A DNA stretch of 64,000 nucleotides from the NCBI GenBank assembly GCA_944990035.1, contig CALYLX010000143.1:310001-374000 (forward strand), in the 5' to 3' direction. Origin of the DNA: Clitopilus passeckerianus (lineage: Eukaryota > Basidiomycota > Agaricomycetes > Agaricales > Entolomataceae). Under the pieces are notes generated by a model. The model searched no databases. It was not told where the DNA came from and was given only the letters and a program-made list of their open reading frames with translations. Both the position numbers and the translations under genes were made by a program. Positions within the stretch are counted from its first letter, which is position 1, and each line of letters begins with the position of its first letter. Below are positions 23,101-33,700 of the stretch, one piece after another.

Positions 23101-24414
23101 TCAGAACAGAACAAACTGAAATAATATAATACCTTACGCCATGACCGTTTTACCGACGCCAGCTGCAGTATGGGATAATTAGAAAGATTTTGTGGTTTAC
23201 ATAGAAGCATGGCATACGTATTCCGGGACACCACAAGATCCTCGGTTGCGGGGAAGTACACCATTTGCGATAGGTCTCCGTTCGGAGAAACCACTCTCCG
23301 GTGGCCTTCGAGCGTTTCTTGGCAATATCGTTGTGCATGGCTCGGTAGTCGATGCCAAAGTACCATTCTGCCATCTTGCGATATTCGTCACCTATGTCGG
23401 GTTAGGCTGTGTAGGGCGCGCCATATGCGCATTGTACTCACTGGAAGCTATATATATATATATTACTGAGTGTCAGTGATGGTCGGGTGTCGATAATATG
23501 GTTTCACTTACGAGTAATTTGCCAAAGATCTCCTGCCACAGTGAAATTGTAGAGATCACCGCCCGAATTGTTGAAGTTTCCACCATAGATAGAACAATTC
23601 TTGGCCCCGTTTAGAATCCCGTTGCCAGAACCACCTTTGGCTATCTCCAGGCTTTCGTTATCCTTATCTTCGTTGTATTCACCTTCGCCTTCCTTCCCAA
23701 CACGTCCTTCGTTTTCTCGTCTAGTTGCGCCCACCCCAACTATTGCAGGCTGCCCACTCGTCGGTTCCAGGATCCCAGCATCTGACCTACTCGACACTTT
23801 GAATGCCCAATAAATCACTAGTCCTCCGGTTGAATGTCATTCGATTCTACTTACGAGTGATAGCAGTGTTGTAAGCCGTGGTAGAACCTCCGAAAGAGAC
23901 GCCCTCCATCGGCGTCTCAAAGGAAGGTAACCTTGTGTCGTCCCCGCCGGGAATCGTAGGGTTGCCGAATGAAAGAAAAGTCGCTAATATCAATGATTAA
24001 CCAGCTATCACTGTCAAGCCCTCATGAACGCCACGTACAGTTGGTGCGAATAGCTTGAAATGTACCCTTTTCCCAACCTTCAAGAAGAAGCGCCCGGAGA
24101 TCGTTGTAATTATGGAGGTAGGTAGAGCAGGCGTCGTGAGACATAGTCTGACCAGACTTCAGAAGAAGCCGCTGAAAGAGATCAACCTCGATGGCTGCCT
24201 GCATTCTAGGGGGGAGGCCTTTGTACGGCTCCCATTTGTATTCATGTAGGATGCATCTATCGTCTTCGACATCCTTGTCTGAAGATGGTTCTTCGTCGAG
24301 GCTGGTAGTATCATCGGCAGCGCGTGGCTCAAGTTGGCGATTGCTCCTTGGATCTGGATGATGTCGTCGGTGGGGATTGGAGGTAGCATTCTCGTTGGCC
24401 CGCCCAGGCCCCAT
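20113..24414 (-). CDS. NLR-like NACHT-ankyrin protein (NLR1, homogenised repeats)
   Basis: Nine exons (24039-24414, 23855-23983, 23512-23817, 23442-23447, 23218-23391, 23138-23162, 22513-23082, 22089-22459, 20113-22028) give 1290 residues. An unassigned N-terminal region shared with NLR2 holds a GWEKGTFQAIR block near residue 120. Then come a polar linker, the motif IYGGNFNNSGGDLYNF, and a NACHT NTPase: Walker A GIPGVGKT (about 330, split by an intron), Walker B YLVLDALDE (about 430), sensor LLITSR. The post-NACHT HFTTQEFL block precedes 10-12 ankyrin repeats (about 855-1250). The architecture is that of fungal STAND/NLR proteins, proposed to act in non-self recognition and regulated cell death. 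The stop at 20113 overlaps a good GTGAGT donor; splicing there would add about 17 residues. Confidence 0.88.
20395..21420 (-). repeat. Ten near-identical 34/35-aa ankyrin units
   Basis: Units of 102 or 105 bp run from 21420 down to 20395. The consensus protein unit runs from D-N-N-G-R-T-P-L-S-H-A-A to G-G-V-E-A-D-S-K. Units 3 and 6 carry an extra CAG codon (Q). Units 3-4-5 and 6-7-8 match as 309-bp blocks, so a higher-order duplication is superimposed. Variation concentrates at a few positions (H/N, Q/R, W/R, S/R, A/V, S/L). Two degenerate units follow below 20395. Confidence 0.92.
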
Positions 24415-24721
24415 CCCTCAACTACAGAGAGACACCCTGTAAACAGAGCTAGAGTAACACAATTCGAGGCTCTTTGAGAACAGTTTGAGAAAAGTTGAGC
24501 AAGAAGTGGATCGTCGACAGAATATGAGATGGACTGACAAGCAACAAGGTCAGTGGTCAGTAGTATATGTAGAGGACGTCCACACCCCGACCACGAGGCT
24601 AAGGCTGGGCGCCTGTTTCACAGAAGTGTGCTGTGGCAGCTGTGAAGGTCCGAATCAAACGCGACAGCTGCCATCAACGAGTTGATGACTTGTGGCGATG
24701 GCCAATGCTTCGCATGGCGGT

Positions 24722-25268
24722 TTACGAGTCTGGAGTTTACTTGATTATGGTGACCTCTTCTATCCGAGTTATCTATACTCCAAAATGCAATGAACCACAC
24801 CCTACTTGTGATTACTACCTGTTCTAATGTTTCTGTCCGACGCGCCTTTAAGGCGCGACATGTTGTGCATAAGGCTCCGAAGCCGACTGGTTGTTCGATA
24901 ATGTTTGGAGAGCCTAACTTGCAGATGTACATTCCGCATTCATCTCTGGTGTACGACTCGGAGAAGACAGGTAGCGTCAAGTTCAGAGGTTTGCCTGAGG
25001 GCCAAAGGCGCAGTGGTATGGCAGGTACGGCTATGTCCGTAGTGCGTGATGGCCATGTATTCGGCAGTGATAGTCGACGAGGAGACCATGTGTTTGTATA
25101 CCATACATGGGTCTATGACGCAATTTTTGTGGAGTGCAAGCCCAAAGAGGCAAACGAGCATCAAGCGAACCAATTGCAAAGCGGAGACGTAACCCATCAC
25201 TGATGCGGACGGTCGCTTAGGACCCTCATAGGAAAAAGGACTCGCTTCCGTAAACTCCAGACTCGTAA
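24722..25268. mobile_element. MITE-like element, copy 2
   Basis: It has the same inverted ends as copy 1: TTACGAGTCTGGAGTTTAC at 24722-24740 and the reverse complement at 25250-25268, 547 bp in total as in copy 1. Conserved interior words include GACGCGCCTTTA, TGTCCGTAG, GGCCATGTATTCGGCAGTG and ACCATGTGTTTGTATACCAT. No transposase frame is present. Confidence 0.65.
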
Positions 25269-25404
25269 TCCTTTGAACAGCGGCCGTGTTCACAATCTCG
25301 GAAAACCAACCGGGTTGGGCTCAAATACGCATTAGCCTCGAAATCTGAGGGGGAGAATCTATACATGCGCGCCTTCGAACCAAGCTTCTCGGTCTTGACT
25401 TGGG

Positions 25405-25668
25405 TTGAAGTTGGAAAAAGTTCTTGCTCTGGAACTCACTTCATGTCTCCTCGACGGCTTCTTGCAGTCCTCTGGCGAATATTACTCGGCTGCTCAACCG
25501 TACCAGAGCTGTGCCGTCACGATATACGTAGATGGATGCCGAATTGCGCAGTACCGTTTACTCTGGAAGATAGACGGCTCGTTCATCTACGTACATCCTC
25601 GGCAAACTGGTCTAGTTGATATGGTGGCGGGTGAGAGAGACCCACGAACGGTGAGCCTCTCCATATAA
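25405..25668 (+). CDS. Doubtful hypothetical ORF, 87 aa
   Basis: An uninterrupted frame starts MKLEKVLALELTSCLLDGF. It has no family resemblance, no clear signal peptide and no visible intron. It lies between the MITE-like copy and the dehydrogenase. Coding is possible but not supported by anything beyond length. Confidence 0.2.
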   Translation: MKLEKVLALELTSCLLDGFLQSSGEYYSAAQPYQSCAVTIYVDGCRIAQYRLLWKIDGSFIYVHPRQTGLVDMVAGERDPRTVSLSI

Positions 25669-25910
25669 CAGAAACTTTGGGGTTCACTCTAGTTTGTCTT
25701 GAGAACATAGACGGCTCATCATCCGAAACTCAATCAAAATCATGAAAGCCATCACGTATAGCCCGGCTCTACTAGCGATTGAATACACATTCGTCAAAGA
25801 ACTCAGCTATTGGCTCTTGCAGCTTCAACGGAACCGGATTCGTATGAATAATCTTTGTCTATTGGTTTATCAAGAACGGCTTTACGTAGGTCTGTGCGGC
25901 TCTATCTGAG

Positions 25911-25919
25911 TATTTAAAG
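25911..25919 (+). promoter_or_regulatory. TATA box of the SDR gene
   Basis: TATTTAAAG lies about 70 bp upstream of the ATG at 25987. Confidence 0.55.
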
Positions 25920-25986
25920 GCTACGTTCGAGGTATTCTATCCTCGGAAGAAGACGCGACGCTCTCCGACTTCGCAGTAACTTGGCC

Positions 25987-27084
25987 ATGCCCTCCTACGT
26001 TGTAACAGGCGCATCTCGCGGTATTGGGGTACGCTTTATCCTTGCTTGCAAAGTGTAATTGTGATCTAATTCCCTGATACCTACCAGGTCGAATTTGTGC
26101 GTCAACTCGCGCAAGATCCCAGCAATGTTGTTTTTGGCCTTGTCAGAAACGCGTCTACGGCAACCAAGCTCAATTCATTGAAGGAGACACAGTCGAATGT
26201 CCATATTCTTGAAGCTAATATTACCGATCATGTTGCATTGAAGGTATTTCAACGTTCCTCCCTGCCTTTAGCGTATGCTCACGATCGCTACCCTAGAAAG
26301 CTGCCGAGGAGGTGTCAAGCATCACCGGCGGATCTCTCGATGTCCTCATCAATAACGCAGCGTTCATCGATTTTGGGAAAATGCACCTCACTCTGGATGC
26401 CTAGTACGTCACCTCCTTCTGTCCAATACTTATTACTGACACGGAGGTATATAGTGACGACCAAGACGCGTTAGCTGATGAAATCCGACAGAATGTACGT
26501 ATCCGATACCTACTTGCTTTATAGCCCATCGTCCTAAAGTTCCACCTCAGTTCGAAACCAACTGCATCGGAACAATCCACGCCATCAACGCATTCCTCCC
26601 ACTTCTCAAGCAAGGATCCATCAAGAAAGTTGCGACCATCAGCTCAGCAGTTGCAGACATCCAACTCACCAAAGCCACTCAACTCGCCCTAATTTCACCA
26701 TACTCTATCTCCAAAGCTGCCGCCAACCTTGCAATCGCTAAATACGCTGCTCAATATGGAAAAGACGGTTTCGTATTCTTCAGTACTAGCCCTGGCCCGA
26801 CCATGTCGAACGAGAATGGAGCCTTCGCCTGTGAGTCCTAGAGTTAAATTAAACTCGTGTTCGTGATACTAACTGATATCTTCTATTCCCTGATAGTGGG
26901 CCCTGAGCAAATGCAAGCCTTCGGTATAATGTTCGCATCCTACAAGCGTGCCCAGCCGGACTGGAACGGAGCTATGCTCAGCGCTGAGGAGAGTGCTCGG
27001 AGACTATTGCTTGTCCTCACGAACGCCACGGAGAAGGACAACGGAGAGTTCTTGTCTCAGTATGGCGATAAGACCTGGCTCTGA
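25987..27084 (+). CDS. Short-chain dehydrogenase/reductase
   Basis: Six exons (25987-26028, 26088-26243, 26297-26403, 26455-26494, 26551-26830, 26897-27084) encode 270 residues, a classical SDR length. Motifs in order: cofactor-binding TGASRGIG (residues 7-14), LINNAAF near 80 (the NNAG variant), ISSAV with the catalytic Ser, and Y-S-I-S-K with the catalytic Tyr and Lys. The rest follows the NAD(P)-binding Rossmann fold. It resembles the C-factor-like SDRs common in fungi; substrate unknown. No targeting signal is seen, so it is cytosolic. Its neighbour at 27292-29546 is convergent and separated by 207 bp; a shared pathway is possible but not shown. Confidence 0.9.
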
Positions 27085-27291
27085 CCTAGAGTGGCACGGG
27101 GCCGGTTAAGATATTTGTAAAATACATTTTTTCAGGAATATACAAGTAGTTTCATCATGCATGGAGTAAATCATGAATTGCCCACCGGACCCTTCACCCA
27201 TAGAAGTATTACGCCAACCCACTCGACGTGCTCGAGCCAGTACCAAGAAGCGTCTTCCACCAAGTTAATGTATAAAAAAGCTAGACGGTAC

Positions 27292-29546
27292 TCAAACCCT
27301 CTCAATCATACAGTCCAAAACTGCACATCTGCCCTCCTCCACGACAGCCTTAATAGCACCTTTCATCGCCTCCTCTAACTCTACCGCCACGCTCTTCAAG
27401 GCTTTTCCTTCACCCTTCAGGTCTGCCTCACCGCCACCAATCCTCTTCCCCCAACACCACGCCTCCCTTCCCCCGCCACCCTGGCTCGCCGTCAATTCGT
27501 CATCGCCTCCACTAGCAGCCCTCGCCAACCCCACATAATCCGGTCCCCTAGGCCCGAACCCAACACCTAATGTATCTCCATTCCCGGATCTACTGGTAAG
27601 TTTCGCTCCATGCCCAAGAGGGTGTACAGCCGCCATCGAGTTGCGTGGGGATTTCCAGCCGGTGTTGTTAAGTATTAGCGTCAGGAATGGCTATCGTCGA
27701 AAAGTAACTCAGCCACGGCCCCCCCGGGTGAAGATCGAGAAACTCACAGTATTATACCGCCTAGCCATCCAATACGCACTCCCGGGCACACCAAACAAGA
27801 AACTCCCATCACCGACGAGGAGAACGATGATATCCCATCGCTTCTTCTCGCCGGCATCCTTCATTACCTCGCCAGCGATACTAGCACCAACGGCCGCACC
27901 CAAGGCCCATCCTAACGAGCTGCCTCCACTCGTGATCATCTCTCCGGCCCTCGTAGGTCGTAAGTGGTTCCAAGTCAGGGGGTAGTTCGAGATGGACTCG
28001 TTCAAGTATAGCACCCTCAGACCCTCCTTCGTAGCCGAGGGGTGGTCACTATATGAAGCCAATGTCGTCCTCAACGTGGCAAGAATATTAGGCACCAACA
28101 GAGGCTGAGGATCAACACTGGGAGGGTGCGTCGTTTCGATCTCGATTAGTTTCTCGATCATCTTTCCATGTTCCTCTCTAACCCTCTTCATCCGTTCATC
28201 TCTCCCCTTCGCCACTTCAGAACCTTCCTTTCCACCCTCTCCACCGCCTACGTCCAACGCCGGTTCCACTCTCAACACCTCCTCAACGATCTGCTCCAAC
28301 ACAACCTCTCCGTCCGCCTGCACCATAACCACCTCCCCTTCAAGCTCCTCCCCCAAATGTCTATTCCCTTGCGTCCTCCCCAGGACATCCCCACTGTCCA
28401 CCCAATACACCTTTGCATCCTTCCCCGGTCGATCGTTGTTCGGAATCCAGGGGAGCAGGCAGTCCAGTACGAGTATCAGATCCGCACTCTTGAGCAGAGG
28501 TGAATGAGTTCCGGGCGCGAGGTATGTGACACCCAAACAGCAGGGGTGGTCGAAGCCTAGGTTCACTGCACTGGGGCACACCTGAACCACCGGAATTGCG
28601 AGTATAGTGGCGAGTTTGGAGAGTAGAGGGACAGTACGAGTGTTCGTTCCCAGGGAGGATGTGAGGATGAGCGGCGAACTAGACGCGAGAAGGGCTTGTG
28701 TTAGGGATTTTAAAACTAGAAGACACAGTTTCAATTAGACTTATGTCAAGAGTGCCTCATAAACGCATACCTCTTGGACTCAACCCGGCAGGTTCGACCG
28801 GTGCCATATTCCTCCCTACGTTCTTCCTCTCCTCCTGCATAGCTTCCCCTCCCACCTCAGCCTCCATAACTTCTCTCCTCGCCCACAGATACACTGGTCC
28901 CCTGGGTGCAGAACACGCGATCTGCATAGCCCTTCTAACCACCTTTGGTGTCACCAACGGCGACTCGATCTGCACCGTATGCCGCATGTACTGTCGGACA
29001 ATAGCTGGTTGGTCTGGGATATCTGTTCATATGAATTAGGGCGAGTTTCGGTGCCAAAGTTGTCGAAAGAGGAAATATACCCTGCAACCACAATATCCAT
29101 TCGTTCCTCGTCCCCTTTCCCGCCTCCCCGAAAGTCCCCACAGGTGATGCCCCAGCGTACACAATCACCGGTACCCTCGCCCGATCCACATTATGCACTG
29201 CTCCCGCCAATGCCTGTGTTCCCACATCCACATGCACGATAACACCCGCTGGTTTGCCCAGAACTTGGGCGTACCCCTGGGCTGCGGAGAGGGCGACCAT
29301 TTCGTTCGGGCATGTTATTATCTGGGGTTGCGTGACTTTCATTCTGGCTTCTTTTCCTTCGTCGTCATGAGACTGAGCCTCGCCGCTAGATTCGACCCGT
29401 TGCCGTTGTAGGTCCTCTAATAGTCCTGGATGATCAGATCCCCAGTTCACAAAGAGATGGGTTATTCCTGCGTTCGCGAGGGAGAGGAGGAAGAGGGAGG
29501 AGGTTGTGTAGCGTGGGTCTGAAGGCGACAGGGACGAAGAGGACAT
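27292..29546 (-). CDS. Thiamine-diphosphate-dependent enzyme, acetolactate synthase-like
   Basis: Four exons (29081-29546, 28771-29022, 27748-28715, 27292-27690) encode 694 residues. The N-terminal PYR domain shows the cofactor-facing Glu in CPNEMVALSAAQGYAQ (about residue 85). The middle domain has LGFDHPCCLGVTYLAPGTHSPLL. The C-terminal PP domain has the ThDP/Mg motif GDG (GDGSFLFGVPG) with NN about 25 residues on (LILNNTGW). The family covers acetolactate synthases, benzoylformate decarboxylases and oxalyl-CoA-type lyases. It lacks an obvious mitochondrial presequence, unlike Ilv2, so it is more likely a catabolic or secondary-metabolic lyase. Length is above the usual 550-600 because of a charged insertion near residues 390-430. 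Confidence 0.87.
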
Positions 29547-30789
29547 CTAAGGGACTATTCGAGCGTTGAGGAGATACGAAGATAGAGTTAATTGAGATTA
29601 GAGTTGGAGGGGCGGGAGTCCAAATCTCGAGCTGGAGTCTATATATCTTGATACGAACGAATGAACCACATGTCACATCTCCAGTAATCATGGTCAGCAG
29701 GCCACTCGTATCTTCTTGTCAGCGTCCTAATTCCAAGCCAGCATTGTCCATATTTGTGCTGTTATAGCTATTTGCATGACTTCCATGCAGAAAATGAACA
29801 ACAGTCCAATGGCGTCGCAACGTAGAAGTCTCTTGCCAAATAGATGTGGATCGCAAAAGGTGATGGACGAAAAGTGCAAGAGCAAATCGGCGCCGTCCGT
29901 CCATCACCGGACCTGTTCGAGTCTTCGGATCAAGCATCTAACGATATCTAATCCGAATAGTACTTTCCCTGTCGAAGCTTTGATATTTAAGTTCATGAGT
30001 ACAGCATGCAACCTAAGGCTCCCACTGCCAGTATCGCAGCCCATACCTGACCTCCACAGTAGTTAAACCAATGTCACACGCCGAGCCCTCATATGCATCA
30101 AAGCAACCTCGATTGAACTGAAATAGAAGGACGCTTGTTGTGAATCCTGCTTCGCCTGGATTTGAACCTCTCACCCTCTCAGACTTTCCCAGAAAACGGA
30201 TCTATTGTAAAATCTATTGAGAACGTATGTGCTAACGAGCCCGAAAAGGTTCGTAGAGAACACGAGTTTAATGGGCTCCTGCACTACTAGAGGCATGTGC
30301 TTGTACACTGCAAAATTGAATTGCTCCAGGAATTGCTTCTTGGTATCGGGCGTGCATAACCTTCAAAAGGCTCGCTAGCCGTGGAGCCTTTGTCCTGTAG
30401 CTTCGTGTGGACGCTTCAAACATAGAAAGAGGAAGATAAATATTGATAGATAAATATACCTAAAGGGAAGGACGTTGAAGAGTAAAGAACATGCTACATC
30501 AGAGATACAGACACATCGTTCACTGCAAATCCAATGATAATGAACTTGACGAAAGGGTGTTTTAGCTACCCTAGTACGAAACAGAAGAACTTGTAACTAA
30601 GCAAATGTAGCGGAGGATAAATATTTAATACTAGTGGGTGGACGAAATGCATATCCATGAAAGGATTGAAGTACCGTACTGGATCTGTAGCTTTACTGGT
30701 GACGAATCCGATATTCTATGAGTAAGTAGGAAAGCGTAAGAGAAAGAAAAATCAATGACAATGTCCCTTCAAACCCACCACCATGCCTC
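29547..30789. other. Intergenic region
   Basis: This lies upstream of the ThDP enzyme and downstream of NLR2. A TATATA word at about 29640 may be the promoter of the former. Around 30145-30235 a B-box-like word (GGTTCAAATCC on minus) occurs, but arms do not pair. No gene is supported. Confidence 0.45.
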
Positions 30790-33700
30790 TCAAAGAGACG
30801 CGGCCTCAACCACTCTAACTGCCCCTCGCGCTTCCAGCATCCGGGCGACACGCCCAAACCCAGCTTCGTATGCATACCATAGCGGAGTCTTTCCTTCGTT
30901 ATCTGCCAGATTTACGTCCAAGTCCTCCCATGTGAGTAACAATGATACCATGGCCTTGGCTTCAAGCTCGGGTTTGTGTAGTAATAGCTTGTCGTGGTTC
31001 GCTGGTCCAACGAACATTCGTCTCGAGGGCCAGGGGCACACTGCCCACCACAAAGCAGTTCGCCCGGAATGATCTTGCGCGTTGATCGCGAGGGAAGGAC
31101 ATTCAAGGAACGGCCGAAGAACGATTGTTTCGCAAGAAAATCGAGCACAGGCAAGCATTGTCGCCGTTCGGTCCTCCCTGTCTCTAGCATTGATGTCGAT
31201 GGTAGGATGGGCCAGAAGCAAACGAGTGAATTCGGATGAATAGGCGTTCTGGTGATCGCTGTGAGAATAAACTTGAGAATAAACATGATCGAGACCAAGG
31301 AAGTGAAGGGGAGTTCTGCCTTCGTTGCATCGAGAGTTCGAATCGATATGAGGGTGTCCAACGAGAAGTCGCAAGGTCGCAAGACGATCGTCTGTGACAT
31401 ACCCCAACTCTGAGGTTAAACGCGAGAGAGGGCATGTACCCTCCCTGTCCCTTGAGTTCACATCTACTCCTTCCTCGAGCAATCTTTCCGCAATTCCAGC
31501 ATAACCTCCCATTACTGCATGTGTAAACGGTGTTAGACCACGATTGTCTTGCAGATCTGGGTCAATACCGGGTTGTTGAAGGAGTAGTTGGACTATGCTT
31601 CCATGACCCCGTCCCGCGGCATGTGACAAGGCAGTTCGTCCATGAATGTCCTTTTGATTGACATCGCAGTCACCTGTATTGAGTAGTAGCTGAACGACTA
31701 CGTCCGCGCCATCATTGACTGCGGTCAGTAAAAAGTCCGTGTTTTCGTATAATCGCAAGCCGTGCCGTTCAAGGAGAGGCACCACTGTTTCTGTGAAGCC
31801 AGAGAGATGCGCACAGTACAGGGGTGTTCTACCATCGTTGTCGGCTGTATGTATGTCGAGACCGTCCTGATCAAGAAGCAGCCTCACAAGAAGTGTAGTG
31901 TCAGTTTCGTTCCGTTCTGCCTGCCGTGCTAACATCTGTCCGGCGGCCAGTGATAAGGCCGTGTTGCCACCATCGTCCCGATGGTCGAGAGATTTTTTAG
32001 CGCCATGCCGGAGAAGAAGTCGAGCTATTTCGACGAATCCGTATCCAACGGCAAGCCCCAGAGGAGTTATATCATCTGAATCCGAATCTGTTTCCAGAAT
32101 CTGATCTTCGGATAATTCAAGCAGGCGTTGTACCAGTGCGATGTTACCTCTCCGGATTGCAACTCGGAGCATAGCTCGACCTTGCACTTCTAGTGATAAC
32201 GCGCGGCTATACTCTCTGTTGTTATGCTCAAACAAGAGCTCGAAGATCTCTGCATTCCCGTTATGGATAGCAGCAAGAAGTGGGGAGGATGTTTGAAGGC
32301 TGGATTTTGGAGCCTGCAACGTGGGCTTTTCCACTTCGTCAGGGTTGCATGATGATTCCAATCCATACAGAAGCCTGGTATTCCCCATTTTATCGGCTTG
32401 CTGGAGTAGGAGCTGAACTGTCTTGGTGCTTCCCGACTTCACTGCCAGTTCTAGTAGTGTCATACCCTCGACATCAGGCGAAGTCACGGTCAGGTCTACC
32501 CCAGGCTGCTCCATCAAGAATTGCAATGACGCCTCAAGACCATAAGAGGCTACGTGAGCTATGAGCGGGCCATTCCATGGTTCAAATGGGATGTCTAACC
32601 CAAAACGGGTAACAAATGCTCTGATAGAAGAAACATGGTCAGGGCGTGTAGCGAGTGCTAGTGGCGAATTTCCAGCAGTTGTTACTGGGACATCTGCCAT
32701 TCCCTCAGCAAGAAGTGATATGAGATGAGCTTGGTTGTGATAGACTGCCACAAACAGGGAAGCACCGCTTAAAGGTTGTTCGTCAAAGCCAAGGCATAGG
32801 GATTTGTGCATCCATGAAGTGAAGAGGAGATAGGTTGCATTGTGAGCGACCGCTGGACTATCGCTCGAAAGGAAGTCCCAGATGCGGTCAGCGGGCGCCT
32901 CTGTGCAGCCTTGAGAATGAAGACCCCAATGAAGGGCAGCATAATCGTAAAAAGGCAAACGGGCTTGAATCTCGGGAGGGTATTCGTCGGTCAGGGTACC
33001 GTCCGAAAGAATATCAAGTGTAATATAGTCCAGGCAAATCTTCGTCATTTCCAAGTCAGCCTCTGGGAAGTATCGGCCCCGCTGTTTCTCAAAGAACTCC
33101 TGAGCGGTGAAGTCTACGAAAGGATGAGCGTATAGCAGGGGCAAAATGGTCGAAGGCTACAACTTACGTACGAAGACCACAGTCTTCTCTCTCACAACGA
33201 GAATTCCAGCGCAAATGGCCATGATTGTAGATAATGGCGTAAGGTATTTGTCGATATTGGTTCCTCCCTGCTTGGTGGCTAGACCGTGTCGGAACTCTTC
33301 AATCCGTAACGGTCGACGGGCACATGCGACCATCATGATAGCTCTTCGAGCGAGGAGTCTCTTCTTCTCGGCATAGTTTGCAAACCGTTCCATGACGCGG
33401 GCATAGGCTTGATCAATTTGGTCAGGAAGGTCTTCCAGAGCATCTTCCAGTTCCCCTGAATTCAGCTGCTCAACGAGAGAATCCATATTCAACGCTGCCA
33501 TCAGAAATCTACCGTGCCATGGTCACACCTGAATCGATAAATCATTGGTGGATAGAGGTGACTTACCTGCCAGCAGCCACCCGTATCACCTCACGTATTA
33601 TCTGCTGTCGCAAAGACGGCAGTATTTCGAAGTTAAATTCCTGGTTATCGAACCTTCCTTCAATATACCGACGCATATCACCCTCCCCAACTTCAATATC

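Larger units (their letters stand above)
24415..25910. other. Intergenic region with MITE-like copy 2
   Basis: This is the upstream region of NLR1 (minus) and of the dehydrogenase (plus). It carries the second MITE-like copy at 24722-25268 and the short frame at 25405-25668. Nothing else is recognised. Confidence 0.5.

Noticed and set aside
26401..26613. Minus-strand frame within the SDR gene
   Set aside because: It overlaps two exons and introns of the well-supported dehydrogenase.
30140..30235. Possible tRNA on the minus strand (GGTTCAAATCC)
   Set aside because: T-stem and acceptor strands do not pair and no anticodon arm is convincing.
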